Shown here in pieces: positions 18,968 to 31,501 of a stretch of 64,000 nucleotides of DNA. Location of the stretch: assembly GCA_021927905.1 (NCBI GenBank), contig BLLK01000022.1, positions 744,001 to 808,000 of the forward strand, read 5' to 3'. Both the position numbers and the translations under genes were made by a program. The notes under the pieces are model-generated. The model did no database searches. It saw only the letters and a program-made list of their open reading frames with translations, and had not been told where the DNA came from. The stretch is from Chaetoceros tenuissimus (Eukaryota > Bacillariophyta > Thalassiosirophyceae > Chaetocerotales > Chaetocerotaceae). Position 1 is the stretch's first letter; every line of letters begins with the position of its first letter.

Positions 18968-19993
18968 TCATGAACAAATTTCAGGTTCAAATTTTAACTC
19001 TTCTTCCATTGGCATCAACACCCAAACAAAGCCTGGACCTTTAATCACTCGTTTCATAATTGTGTGAATATCACTTTTCTCTACCGAAATCATCTCTATT
19101 TCTTGTGTCATAACTATTATGGATTCACCGTCAAATTCAACTACGTCTTCAGCAGGGATTTCAATCTTTTCCAAAGAACCTCTTGCGCGTATAAACAAGT
19201 CACCATGTCCAACGACTGGCTGAAGCTTGTCAAAAAGATCTGAATCCATTACAGAAACATCAAGAGAAGATGCAAAATATGATCCTCTGCGGCAAATAAG
19301 TTTATTCCCATATTCTCCAAGAGCCAAATGTGTAATTGATGATCCTGGACCAAAATGAGCACTCAGAGTGACTTTGCCCCGTTGATCTTCTTCTGAACTT
19401 TCAAATGTGTACTTGGTCATAACTTTTGCCCTATCCACAGTAATTTTCTTTAGCGATGAACATAGGCTCTGCATTCCTTTCTTGAGAAGTGCCTGTTCTG
19501 AGCTTTGAGAAGGATTTACCATTTGCCTTACAGATTGTGCCTGAACTCCAGGAACGGCAAAGATCAATTCTCCATTAGATATAACACTTTGCTGCGAGTC
19601 AAGATTTATTGTAAGAGTGTGCCCTTCAATCAGTGAATGCTGAAAATATGGCTTGAATTCAAGAAGCGACTGTAGACTAAAGTAACCACGCAAAAGTAAT
19701 GGCATACCCCATCCCTTTTTCTTATCAATTCTTGTAACTTTTAGTTCTTTGCCGTCAATTTGAACTTGAAAGAGATCTGGCCATTCCTTATTCATGTAAT
19801 TCTGAGGAATGGGTGAAATCATCATGTTGAAATATGGTAGAATGACTAGTTTGCAATTAGAAGAACTTGGCCCAACGTATATATTCATTCCAAAGCCCGA
19901 GTCAGAACAACAACTATCTTCTAAAGGCGTACCATTATCTTCTTTTTCGCAACCCTTTTCCATTTTTGAAGGGTGATCTTTGTCAGCAGTCAT
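18968..19993 (-). CDS. AIM24-like beta-domain protein
   Basis: A single-exon 341-residue protein. The C-terminal 180 residues resemble the AIM24 family (PF01987). A stretch reading LSAHFGPGSSITHLALG precedes LICRRGSYFASSLDV, then GHGDLFIRARGSLEKIEI and a VEFDGESIIVMTQ strand. These match the family pattern of an external-strand RG-F-AS motif, a G-G-LF-A-G motif and a closing V-D hydrophobic strand. In yeast AIM24 is a mitochondrial inner-membrane protein linked to cristae organisation; bacterial relatives are of unknown role. I see no clear mitochondrial presequence: the N-terminus is polar, with several Cys and Glu, which argues against simple matrix import. Assignment is by eye and moderate. 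Confidence 0.5.
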   Translation of the reverse strand: MTADKDHPSKMEKGCEKEDNGTPLEDSCCSDSGFGMNIYVGPSSSNCKLVILPYFNMMISPIPQNYMNKEWPDLFQVQIDGKELKVTRIDKKKGWGMPLLLRGYFSLQSLLEFKPYFQHSLIEGHTLTINLDSQQSVISNGELIFAVPGVQAQSVRQMVNPSQSSEQALLKKGMQSLCSSLKKITVDRAKVMTKYTFESSEEDQRGKVTLSAHFGPGSSITHLALGEYGNKLICRRGSYFASSLDVSVMDSDLFDKLQPVVGHGDLFIRARGSLEKIEIPAEDVVEFDGESIIVMTQEIEMISVEKSDIHTIMKRVIKGPGFVWVLMPMEEELKFEPEICS

Positions 19994-21054
19994 TGTGTAT
20001 GTATAACTATCTCCTAGCTAGGTCTTCAATTGCAACTGTGTAGAATCCTAAAATACGAGACCAGTGCATATCGTTCTGAAAGACATCACAGAGAAAATTG
20101 AATCGGAAGTGCGAATATGTACGTATTAATTTTGTGAATGCCAAATAGCAAGTATTGTGTGTAAGTTAGAAGAAGAATCGGAATCTACCACTCTTACTCG
20201 TACTTACTTATCTAAAGTAGAAAAGCACAAAACAAACTCCTTTTTGACTCGTGGAAGAACGAAGTCAATTGAAATTGCTGATGATTTTGACTATTATTTT
20301 TAAATACTTTAGAACAATTGCAACTGATGTCTTTGGGCTAAAATAAATACATCCCAACTCAACAGGGAGAAAAAGGCGGGCTCATTAAGTTTTTGTGTTG
20401 TTTTTGGCTTGATACTTTTGGTTCATTATGTTTCTGCTGCACTAGTATAATTGTGGAACTTTGAATAGTGTTTCTTATAGATAAGGTATGTTTGTATTAT
20501 TGATGTTGATTGCCAAGAGTTATTGGAGTTCAGCATCCCTCTTGTGGCATTTTGAATTGGGAAGTTTTGATTCCGCGTAAAAGAAAGGGACAATCCGGTC
20601 ATGTTAATGTTGGAAGGAATGAGAAGAAGACAAACATGGAATTGACCCCAAAATAAAGAGGCTATTTGTTGTCAAGAAGGTAGCACCTTGTTTTGGTAAA
20701 TTTCAAAACATCCATTCCGGACATACAAAATGAGAGAAAAAATCAATAATCTGGTTTTCTCAAAAATATTGAGTTTGGTATGGAATTATCATTCCGGGGA
20801 GTCGTGTCGTGAATATTCTTCACATTAGTAGAAGCAATGCTCTAGACATCATATACGTAGAGCAACTATCAACAGATAAAAATTCTCTCTTACTCTCACA
20901 TATGGTTGGAGATAAGCCATGTTGACAGTATTAAAATGTCTAGTGGCTTGGAGATACCACAATTCCACATTTCTACCTCATTTATTTACATAGTAGTTTT
21001 CTCATCATTTATTTACTTTTTTTGAATTAGTGACAAGAGAATCCATTTTTCGAC
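19994..21054. promoter_or_regulatory. Divergent promoter region between AIM24-like gene and chromatin remodeler
   Basis: About 1.06 kb without a supported gene. It has a CTAGCTAGG palindrome near 20013, TGTACGTATT near 20118 and ATATACGTAGAG near 20851. The remainder is AT-rich and shows no repeats that I could see. Confidence 0.4.
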
Positions 21055-24000
21055 ATGCCTCGTGCAAGAAGGAGCACAGCCAAAGCAATTGACTACTCGA
21101 AAGTGCAGGATTTTTCAGATGATGACATTTTTGAAGATTCCGCACATGATGACCCTGCTCCAACCAAAAGACGTGGACGTCCTAGGAAAAGTGAAGCTGC
21201 AGTTGACTACGGAGTAGCACCTGATACAGATGGTTTCTATCAACCAGACGCAAAACCAAGATTCTTTGAAAAGGGATACGATCCGAATTTGCCTCATATT
21301 AGAGATAGATTCACCTTCATGCCTGAGCTTGAAGCCGATGGAAGTCCTAAAGTTGATCTCATCGTTGGGAGACGCGTCATTAGTAGTGACAAGGACAATG
21401 AGGAAGATTCCGAACATGGTAATTTGGAAGGATCCAAAAACACGAGAAAAGGCAAAAAAGACAAGAACTACGAAGAAAAAGGTCATGTGGAATATGAATA
21501 CTTGATCAAGTACAAGGGAGTATCTTACCTACATCTTGAGTGGAAAACTGGAGGTGATCTTGAGAGTATGAACAAATCTGCAAAGAACTTGTATAGAAGA
21601 TACTTGAAAAAGTTGCAGACGAACCAGGATGAAGATCTAGAGGACCCCGAATTTGATCCAGCATTCATTCAGCCCCAACGTGTTGTAGATCAAGACGAAC
21701 ACGAACTCATTGTTGAAATTAGTGATGAAGAACTACTTGAATGGGAAAAAGAAAAACGAAAGGAGGAAGCAGAAATGTTCAGCGACGAAGAACCTGAAAG
21801 AGAGGTAAACTCGATGGACCCTCTTGTCAGCACTGTGAAACTAGAGAATGGAACACAAAATGAAATTGAAGGTATGGCACTTTCTTTTTTTACATTTCAC
21901 GGTTTTTCGTCTTTGAACTACAATTAACACTTTTTTGTAGCTATTCCAGATGAAAATATTGGCGAACCTGGAACTTTATCGAAAGAAGAAATTCAGAGAA
22001 TATTGAAAAAAGATGGACCATACTACCCTCTTATCCCAGGTTGTGACAATCCATATCGTGATGGATATGTCACAGAACCTCCAAAGAAACCCAGAGCCTC
22101 TTACTTATTTTTCCAAGGCGTCTATCGTTCTGTGTATCAGAAGAAGAATCCAGGTGCAAGTGTAGGACAGGTCATGCAATTACTTGGAGATGTATGGAGA
22201 AATCTAACTGAAGAACAACAACTCCCTTTTGTTGAACTAGCAAAAGAAGAAGCCATTGAATTCGAGAAACAGAAAGTACTTCTAGAGAAAGCACAAAGAC
22301 CTAACGGAGTATGGCAACCCATCAGACGTTGTCTCATGGTGCTGGAAAAATTAAGCAAAGATCCTTTGGCTGAAATATTTCTCGAACCTGTTGACTTGAA
22401 TGACTTTCCTGATTACATGGACTACATCGATACCCCCATGGATTTAGCAACTGTCAGAGAAAAAGCAAAAAACAAAAAATACCAGGGTCCTGAAAATTTT
22501 GCCCGTGATATGAGAAAGATTTGGAATAATTGCAAAGTCTATAACCAGCATGGTAGTGCCATTTGGTATGTCGCAGATTACATGTCAAAACAGTTTGAAC
22601 GTTTGTATACCGCATGGGTACTTGCTTTTCGTGATAAGTTTGTGCGTTGGGCAATTCCATCCGCAAGGCCTTGGGAACCATCTTGTCGAGTTTGTGACGG
22701 AAAATGCAAGACGGCAGACGAGAAAATGGTCTTGTGTGATCATTGCGAGTCTCACAATGGCCTTGGTTGTTTGAAGGCTCCTCTGAAAGAAGTCCCAAAG
22801 GGAGTTTGGCATTGCAATGACTGTAAGAAGAAAATGCAGAGGGACCCCGGAACAAGACTTCCGTCTGCGATGTCTGAGATTGCAGCAAGAAAAAGAGCGG
22901 AGTTGGGTGATATCCCAACAAAGAAAATAACCCAGACAAAGTATTTGGTGAAATGGGCAGGACTTGGATATGAACATTGTACATGGGAGACAAAGGAAGA
23001 TATCAATGATGATGCACTCATTGCGGAATTCCAAAGGGAAAATAATATGACCCCAGATGAACCGAACCTCCCTGTAACAGAAGTTGACAAAATTTTCGAC
23101 AGTATTATTCATTTAAATGCAGAAAATGCAGGTGGAAATTATGAAATTCCACAACTGCGTAGTCAGCTTTATTCGCAAACTAGAGGTTTTCAATTTGCCA
23201 AGTTTGGTATGGAGCTTCCCTCATCGCTTTGCACAGAATGTGGACCACTGACAGCTGGAAGCTCAACGAATGATGCAAACGTTATCATTGCAGGTGGACC
23301 GCAAGATATGCCTCCTTTGTTAACAGGAGAATATGATGCTATGATTCCAGTGACAGAGAGCGGACTTTTGATGAATGTAGGAGAAATGGATGGCACCGTA
23401 GCTTTTTTGGGGTACAGACAAAAGCCCGACGGTACTAAGGGTCCTGCTGAAATGCAAAAACTAATCAAAAATGTTCATGATAAAATCATTGCTGTAAATG
23501 GTGTCAGTACAGTTAATAAATCTTTCCAAGACGTGATACAGCTATTGAAACAAGACAGTAGTGCCAAATATGCAAAGATGCGATTTTTGTCCGTCAAATT
23601 TGGAGATATTGATGTGAATTCTACAAGCATGGGTATGGTGGGAAGGTTTTCAACTGAAAATGCAAAGAGTACATTTAAACGGGAAAGGAGACTCTTACTC
23701 CTTAAGAGACAATTTGAAAACGAAGATGAGCACTACGAAGCCGATGTCGGAGAGGAAAGTGATGGTAGTGTCGATGGTGACGAGTCAGAAGATTCCGATG
23801 ACGAAGCAAGCATGGCATCATTTGAGCAAGTCAGTGATGACGAAGATATGGTTATACCCAATAACTCTCTACCAGTGCAGAACCTAAACAGTGCAAGTAT
23901 CAACGAAGAAAAGAAGACTGAGGCGAAAGTTGCAGTTTCTAATGAGTTGGAGAAAGGGGTCAAAGATACTGAAGAAACACTCATTCATCAGGAAAATACA

Positions 24001-27000
24001 CGATCTCTAGCTTTGCGCTTGCTTGATGTCGACATTGGATATAGTAGTGACGAAGGTGGCCCTGAGCAATGTGCATATTATTTGGATGGAGTTGACAGCA
24101 CTTTTACTAGAGCAGCAAAAGAAAGTGAACCCAGTCTAGAAGAAGAAGGTGGGAAAAAGAATAGCACTAAGAAGGAAGAAAGAACATTGCCTGCAAAGAA
24201 GAATGATTTTGATTCGCTCGGTCAACGTTCGAAGATATGTGCTTCCATTCTCCTCTCCTCCCGTGAGCCCGAGGCAGAAGAATTTGACAATTATCCTCAG
24301 CCTTCTACTAGGCAATTACAGGTAATTAAGGCGGAAGAAGAAGCAGAAGCCAAAGCAAGAGCTGAGCAAATCGAGGCAGAGGCTGCCAAGGCCAACGTCA
24401 AATTTTCTGACACTAAGATTGAACAGCTGTCTTCAGCCTCAAATGAAGTGATTCGTGTGTGGAAGTCTGCTGAGGATGCTGCCGCAACTCTTCAGATTTC
24501 TTTGGACAATTTGCGCCAAATTTTGTCCGGCAGGTACAGTGAAGATTTAGGTGATGAAGTTGGAGGTTATAGATGGAAGTTTGCTCCTGAAGATGCTGAG
24601 GTGACACAAACTCCAAAAGCTATCAAGGAAAATGATAAAGGAAAGAAAGCTTTTCTTGAATTCAGAGACAAGCTCTATGACCATACAAAGCCTTATAATT
24701 ACAAGAATGATAATCGTCTTCGTGATTATCAGATCGATGGAGTGAATTGGCTTGCTAGTTGTTGGTACAAGACCCATAGCTGTATATTGGCAGATGAGAT
24801 GGGATTGGGAAAGACTGTTCAGATTGTTTGCTACATTGAGCATTTGCATAGAGTAGAAAAAATTCAAAGACCGTTCCTTGTAGTAGTGCCTCTCTCTACA
24901 GTTGAGCATTGGAGACGTGAGTTTGAAGGATGGACTGACATGAAATGCTGTGTCTATCACGATAGACAAAGAGTTTGGAGAGATGTTATGAGAGAATATG
25001 AGTGGTATTATGAGGATAGACCACATACCCCCGACTTTTTAAAGTTTGATGTCCTAGTAACGACTTACGATACTCTGATTGGTGACTTCGATGTCATTGG
25101 TCAAATTCCTTGGAGAGTAACTGTAGTTGATGAGGCACACAGACTCAGGAATCAGAAAGGAAAGCTGCTTGAATGTATGAAAGAAATTAGTGCGAAAGGA
25201 ACTCTCCAACATGGCTTCCAGAGCCGTGTTCTTATGACAGGAACCCCCCTACAAAATAATATTCAGGAACTTTGGACACTTCTTAATTTCATTGAGCCCT
25301 ACCAGTTCCCTAGTCTAGAGGAGTTCGAGGCTCACTATGGAAACATGGCCAGTCGCGAACAAGTAGAGCGCTTGCAAAACAAAATTTCGCCATTTATGTT
25401 GAGAAGAGTTAAGGAAGATGTCGCGAAAGATATCCCTGCAAAAGAAGAAACTCTCATCGATGTCGAACTAACAAGTATTCAGAAGCAGTACTACAGAGCT
25501 ATTTTTGAACACAACCATTCATTTCTCAATATGGGAGGACGAAGCGCTGCTCCTAAGCTTATGAATATCCAGATGGAACTTCGCAAATGCTGCAATCATC
25601 CTTTCTTGTTGGATGGTGTTGAGCATAGAGAGACAGAAAGGCAGCGCTTGGAATTAGTGAATTCTGGTGCCCTGGATAATAAGAGTCCAGAGGAAATCCA
25701 GCGGATATTAAATGAGCAGGCTTACATCGCAACTAGCGGAAAGATGGTTCTTCTTGACAAGCTGCTCCCTAAACTTAGATCTGAAGGTCATAAAGTTTTA
25801 ATTTTCAGCCAAATGGTGAAGATGCTTGATTTCCTGGGAGAGTATTGTGACTTTAGGCATTTCAAGTACGAAAGACTTGGTAAGAAGCTTCCAACTTCAA
25901 TCATTCATATTTCACTTTGACACCTTCACTTATGTTTCTCTTTTTTAGATGGAAGAGTACGTGGAAACGAAAGACAGAAAGCAATTGACAGGTTCGAAAC
26001 TGAGTATGATAGTTTTATCTTCATGTTGTCAACACGTGCTGGAGGGGTTGGAATCAACCTAACAGCTGCAGACATTTGCATTATTTTTGATTCGGACTGG
26101 AACCCTCAAAATGATGTACAGGCGCAAGCAAGATGCCATCGTATCGGACAAACAAAACAGGTCCGTATCTATCGTCTTATCACAAGTCGAAGTTTCGAGA
26201 CTGAAATGTTTGATAGAGCTAGTAAGAAATTAGGTCTTGAACAAGCTGTACTCGGTACTTTTGATAATAATGATGATGATGGAAAGCCTACAGCTAAAGA
26301 GATGGAGCAGTTGTTGAAGAAAGGTGCCTACGCGTTGCTTGAGGACGATAATGATGAAATTACTAAGTCTTTCTGTGCTGATGACATTGATAGCATTCTC
26401 GCTAAGCGTACCAGAACTCGTATTGTTGAAGGAGCAAAAACAGCTTCCTGGCTCAATAAGCAAGGAATGGTCACTAAAAGCAAGTTTACGTCTGATAGCA
26501 AGTCTGCTGAATTAGATATGGATGATCCTAATTTCTGGGAAAAGGTCATGCCTGATTTTGTTACACCGAGTATCATGACAACCAAACTTGACGAATTGGA
26601 GGCATTAGTTACAGGCAAAGGGCCAAAGAAAGGTAGAGGACGTGGAAGAAAAAAGAAGGCAGATATCGAAGCTGAACAGGCAAAAGCGACAAGTGTTGAA
26701 AACAATGAAGTAAAAAGAAATCAAGAAGAGGAAGAGTCTCAAGAGAGTCAGGAAGAAGAAAATGAGAAGAAAAAATTTGAAATATCTCGTGCCTACCAAA
26801 AGAAAATTAACAAGTATATTGAGGACTTGAGAAGTATGATGGATGGTGTTTTTGATGATCTTGACGATGACGGTCTCCAAGAGGAGGAAAAGGCTGTATG
26901 CGAAAAACTTCTCCTTACAATTTCTTGCAAGGAAAAACTTTTCAGCGAAGAACAGCGAAGTTTGGCGAGAAAGATGCTTAAACGTCTTGAAGGGGATAGA

Positions 27001-28620
27001 CGAAGAAGATGTCGTGATGAGACAAAGATCTTCGGTAGAAGAGGGAATGACGCCCACACTCCTGAAGTAAATGAAAAGCTAATGATTCGAAGTAGCAAAA
27101 AGAGACGACGCAAACGGGGAAGTGATTTAGGAGGCAGGAAAAGAGGAAGACGGTCAAACGATGGTTCTGACTCTGAAGATGATTGGTATGAAGCAGAAGA
27201 TGATCTGTACGATTCCAAGCAGATCGCTCGCGTTAGTAGAAAAGAGTCTAGGAGAAGAAGAGCATGGGGTACTGGGAAAGGAGCGAGTAATGCTATGTGG
27301 CCATCTTTACCACGCGACAAGGTCAAGGCTGTTCTTACTTCTCTTATGGACAAGGTGTTGCAAAATGACGAGATTCAAAGTGGAGGACTTTTCTCTCGGC
27401 CTGTTCCAAGAGACGATTTCCCTGAATACTATGAAATGGTGAAGAATCCCATGGATTTTGGCACTATGAAACAGAAAGTAGAAGATGGACTTTATAGGTC
27501 AGCGAATGCACTGCAAAAAGATTTTGTACTTGTAATGAAAAACTGCATGCAATTCAATGCACCAAATTCTGATATTGTCAAAGAGGCCAAGAATCAGGCC
27601 ATATTGGTCCCTGGTTTTCTTAGAGATGCAGCGGCAGAACACCATCTATTCCTTTCGGAGGATGGAGCTGTCCTTGAGGTGTATTCAGACGATGAAAAGG
27701 ATACGAAGAACGGTGATGAAAGGAAGAAACGTGGAAGGAAGCCAGGGCCAAAACCGAAAGATGTTACAACTACAAAATTAGTCCGTTGTCTTGAATGTGA
27801 ACCGTGCCTTCGTAGTGACTGTGGGGAGTGTGAAGCATGTAAAGACAAGAAAAAGTTTGGAGGGACTGGAACTAAGAAAATGTCATGTATTCATAGGAAC
27901 TGCAAAAATTTGAGGGAAGAAGAGGTTGTTGTAAAGAAGAAGAGAGGACGTCCAAAGAAGCCAAGAACTCCAACTCCACTAGATGCTGATGGTGACTTTA
28001 ATGAAGATGAAGCAGTATCGTCAAATACCAATGGCTACACAAATGATGACACAGCAATTATTGATAGAATACCAAAAAAGAAGAAACTAGCTGATGTTGA
28101 TGTAGGATCAGATGCAGAGGAGGGGGAAATCATTGAAAGCAGTCCTCATGATGTTTATCTCAATGTAGATACATTTGTTCAAGAGCGTGAACAACTTGAT
28201 GGTACTTTTGCAGCTGCCAAGGCTCACTTCACGAAAAGAGGTCCTTGGATTCTTCCACCTAGTTTGAAGTCTCATGCTCCAGATGTGATCAAGGCTGTTA
28301 TCACCATAATGAGAAAACTTGATACTTTTGAACTATTCCAGAGACCAGTAGATGAAGATTCTGCACCAGGATACTTTAGCATTGTTTCTAGACCAATGGA
28401 CTTTGGAACAATGCTGAAAAAATTGGAAAATGGATCTTATGGAGCAGACACAATTGTAGAAGTTTACAATGACTTCCTGCTTGTTTTTGAGAACTGTGAG
28501 ATGTACAACAGGAATAATGAAACAGTCTTGGCTGAGGCTGCTCGTGTCTTTGCTTTACTACCTGAGACATTCTCAAAGGCTTGCGTAGCAATCCTTCATC
28601 AGCAAAAGAATGAAATTTAG
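21055..28620 (+). CDS. Giant CHD-like SNF2 chromatin remodeler with bromo, PHD, HMG, PDZ-like and CXXC domains
   Basis: Exons 21055-21871, 21941-25879 and 25949-28620 (two 69-bp GT-AG introns) encode 2475 residues. The domain order is as follows. An AT-hook (KRRGRPRK, ~39) is followed by a chromodomain half ([17 protein letters not shown], ~150). An HMG box follows (~319-385, [12 protein letters not shown]), then bromodomain 1 (~400-500) and a PHD finger (~521-567, CRVCDGKC ... HCNDC). Next come a second chromodomain (~604-640, [17 protein letters not shown]) and a PDZ-like segment (~740-820). The SNF2 ATPase starts at ~1199 (DEMGLGKT ~1224, DEAH ~1336, MTGTPLQNN) and runs through HELICc ([18 protein letters not shown]). 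Bromodomain 2 (~2035-2140), an AT-hook, a CXXC zinc finger (~2196-2240), another AT-hook and bromodomain 3 (~2360-2460) complete it. It is a nuclear nucleosome remodeler. Paired chromodomains before SNF2 suggest CHD, but the rest departs from known CHD layouts. Confidence 0.95.
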
Positions 28621-29103
28621 GGATCAGAAAAATTGGGAATAAAATTTTTAACAGAAATGATAAATTCAAAAAAAATATCAAGTTTCGTAAAATGTATATT
28701 TTGCTTAATCCTTTTTCCAGAGAGTGTAGGACATACACTACTCCAACCCTCACTTCCCATGGTACGAATTGACCGACGAGATCGCAATACCAATGGAGTC
28801 GAGTCATTTCCAATGACAAAGACTAGAACTCCCATATTTCCTTATTGTATGAACTAGTCTCCCCTCATTCTCGTTTTCCCTTCTTTTCCTTTTTCCTTTT
28901 CTATTGATGTCCATCCAAATTTGAAGAATTTCATTTGTATTTTTATTCATACTCATAGAAGATTGATGAAGTCATGAAGTCTTATTTGGAAGAATCATCG
29001 ATATTCACTGTAATTCATTATTAGTGTACACCTATATCATACCACCACGTCAATAAACTGAGCTATATAGCATTTTGAATCGAATCATTTTTGAAATATT
29101 ACA
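28621..29103. other. Intergenic between remodeler and DUF1764 gene
   Basis: No gene is supported. A pyrimidine-rich TTTTCCTTTTTCC tract lies near 28880-28900. The 60 bp before the next ATG are AT-rich and probably form its leader. Confidence 0.35.
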
Positions 29104-29568
29104 ATGGCAAAGAATAGTAACAAACGAAAACGAAACACTGATGAAGACTCTTTGAAGAAACCTAAACCTTCTCATGACGAAAAATCGTCGACGCAATCTG
29201 GGCTCGACGATATAGATGATCTATTTGCTTCCAAAAAAGAGAGAGAGATAGAGCAAAAGAAAAGGCAAAAAGAGGAAGAGAGAGTGCAAACTGCAAAAAA
29301 GGAGTTCTTCAAGAAGAATGCACAAACTTCGGAAGGTGCATCTCTGGCCAAGGCAAAGAAGAAGTCTCTGGTGGGTGATAAAAGTGATGTTCAAGATGTG
29401 AAGAAAAATGAATGGGTTAATGATGGTCTAGGGGGTGTGTTTGATAGGGATGGTTATACTGGTCGAAAAGAAGATGGAATGAAGGTTTATAAAGCTCATC
29501 TATTCAACAAAAAAGGTTTTGGTACGACACCTGACTGCCCTTTCGATTGCCAGTGTTGTTTCATCTAA
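29104..29568 (+). CDS. DUF1764-family small basic protein
   Basis: A 154-residue protein with a lysine-rich N-terminus, a DDIDDLFASKK motif near residue 35, a coiled Glu/Lys helix, and the conserved end KAHLFNKKGFG followed by TPDCPFDCQCCFI. The acidic IDDLF segment and the CPFDCxCCF tail are the signature of DUF1764 (PF08576), a eukaryotic family of unknown function. The basic composition suggests nuclear or nucleolar location (inference). It converges on the helicase-associated-repeat gene, with 64 bp between stops. Confidence 0.8.
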   Translation: MAKNSNKRKRNTDEDSLKKPKPSHDEKSSTQSGLDDIDDLFASKKEREIEQKKRQKEEERVQTAKKEFFKKNAQTSEGASLAKAKKKSLVGDKSDVQDVKKNEWVNDGLGGVFDRDGYTGRKEDGMKVYKAHLFNKKGFGTTPDCPFDCQCCFI

Positions 29569-29632
29569 AAATTTCGTCTTAAGGAGATACTGTACTTCAA
29601 AATTTGTTTAATAAATTATAGAAAAATATATT

Positions 29633-31501
29633 TCAAATCATACGAGAAACTTGCGATGCTTGGTCTGAAATACTATAGTTTGCATTGTTGGTGCCCATTC
29701 GATTGCATTGCTCTTCAATATGATACATAATAATTCCATCTTGTAACATGTGTGCCTCCTTTCGCTGGGAATTCCCTTCGTTCGCAAGGGGAGGTAGTGT
29801 GATAGGTGCTTCAACAATACTTTCATTTTCTGTGGATGTTTCAGTAGACTTTGATCTTACAGCCCAAGTGAAACCTATCTCTTCCAGCAGTCTAATTCTT
29901 TCATCAGTAAGAGAGCTAGCTTTGCCTGCTTGATATTTTTTATATTGTTGCCGCTGAGACATGGTCCAAATTCCTAATTTCTTGTTCGCAGGATAACGTG
30001 CAGGAACATTGCAGTCACCTTTCGCATTCTTATATTGTACCAAGGAGTTGAAATGTGTTCTCCAGTCATCTCTTATTGACCAAACAAAACCTATGCCATT
30101 TAGTTTCTCGATCCTATCCTCTGTGAGTCTTGAGCTTTTTGCATTTACCTCGCCATTTCCGATTCTTTGTTGCAACTTCTTGTATTGAACCCGTTGAGTA
30201 TCCACCCAAGTACCTAATTGTTTGACCTCCTGGTATCTTTTAGGTACTTTTGTGTCACCGTGAAGTTCTTTGTATGCTACCAAATGATGAAACATTTGAT
30301 CCCACTGCTTTTGGTTCTCCTCTTGGATTGAGACCTTTCTAGAGACAGGATCTTTAGCAGAAGCACTTTTAGTTTCGATGACGCTATCATTTAGCTGAGA
30401 GTAAGAAGCTGCGACAGCGACTTCCCTTCTGGCCTTTCCTTTGATTCTAAACTTGAAGCCTATCTCTTCCAGTCTCTTTATACGAGAAGCAGTGAGCTTC
30501 GCACTTGGTATAAGCCTTGTGGCACCTGTTTCGGGATCCTGAACACTTTTTAGCTTGGCGTATTCGGAGCGAGTTGTCTCGACCCATTTAGCAAGCTTTG
30601 CGTTGCGATTGGGTTTTTGAGAACGTGTGCGAACCAGACAGTCACCATGCTCTTCTTTGTACTTCAAAAGAGCAGTGAACATTTCTTCCCAAGTTTCTTC
30701 ATTTTTGAGAGCGCGTATACTCCAGACCTAAAAATTATGAGTACAAGACTTGTTAGATTATTCTTGTCAGAAAGAAATGAAGATAAGAACAAAGATACTT
30801 ACAAATCCCACTCTATCAAGCTTTTCTTTTCTCTCTTTTGTCAATCTTATATTGACTCTTCTATCTTTAGAAATTTCTTGCTCGTCTGTGCTATTGCCTT
30901 CGTTAGTGTTTTGGTTTTTATCATTCCCTTTCGTACTCTTTCTCGGAAGTGAGCTCGAGCCTATTCTTTCTTGTCTAGAATGTAAGATTCGTTGTGTGTC
31001 TATCCAAGCAACTAGTTTCTTATCTTCATAAGTATGTGGCACTAGGCAATGTCCAGTTTTTTCTTTAAAGAGTAAGAGCCGATTGTACATATCGTTCCAT
31101 ATGGCATCATTCTTGATTCTCTTGTATGATATTTTCTGCTTATCCGACTCTAGATTCATTTCTTGTCTATCCCTTTTTCTGGACTGTTCGGATACTGGTT
31201 GAAAAGGTGAACTATCAGGAGATCCCAAATGAAGAGGGGAAGATTCATGTTCCTGCTGGCAGCAAAATTGATCTTGTAGTTTAATGCTTCCTTGCGAAGA
31301 AGCATCGTTGTCTGAGTGTGAACTGCAAGAGCCTCGTATATCATTATTTGCAGAATCAAATCTCGGCTCTGACAAATATTTCTCAGCAGTATTTGCAAGC
31401 ATAATCATGGGGTTCTTTTCTTCTGCATGTCCCACATTTTGGCTATTGTTATTATGTTGAGATTCAGCTGGAAAAATCTGTGCTGTCGTTGTTGTCGACA
31501 T
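29633..31501 (-). CDS. Helicase-associated (HA) repeat protein without helicase
   Basis: Exons 31501-30803 and 30727-29633 join through a 75-bp intron (donor GTAAGT, acceptor TTTTAG) inside a repeat: GF joins VWSIR in phase. The product is 597 residues. After a low-complexity N-terminal 130 residues rich in Ser and Asp, four copies of the helicase-associated domain (PF03457) follow. They begin WNDMYNRLLLFKEK, WEEMFTALLKYKEE, WDQMFHHLVAYKEL and WRTHFNSLVQYKN. Each contains a GxCxVP-type motif, a W-x-x-x-QR/TR helix and a closing LxEIGFxWxxR. HA domains are short helical, Myb-like modules first noticed downstream of bacterial helicases. Diatoms and other stramenopiles carry many stand-alone HA-repeat proteins, often proposed to bind DNA. 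No enzymatic domain is present. A regulatory DNA-binding role is inference. Confidence 0.9.

Noticed and set aside
22454-23112. Several long minus-strand frames under the remodeler gene
   Set aside because: The plus strand encodes clear HMG, bromo, PHD and chromo domains throughout; the minus frames have no features.
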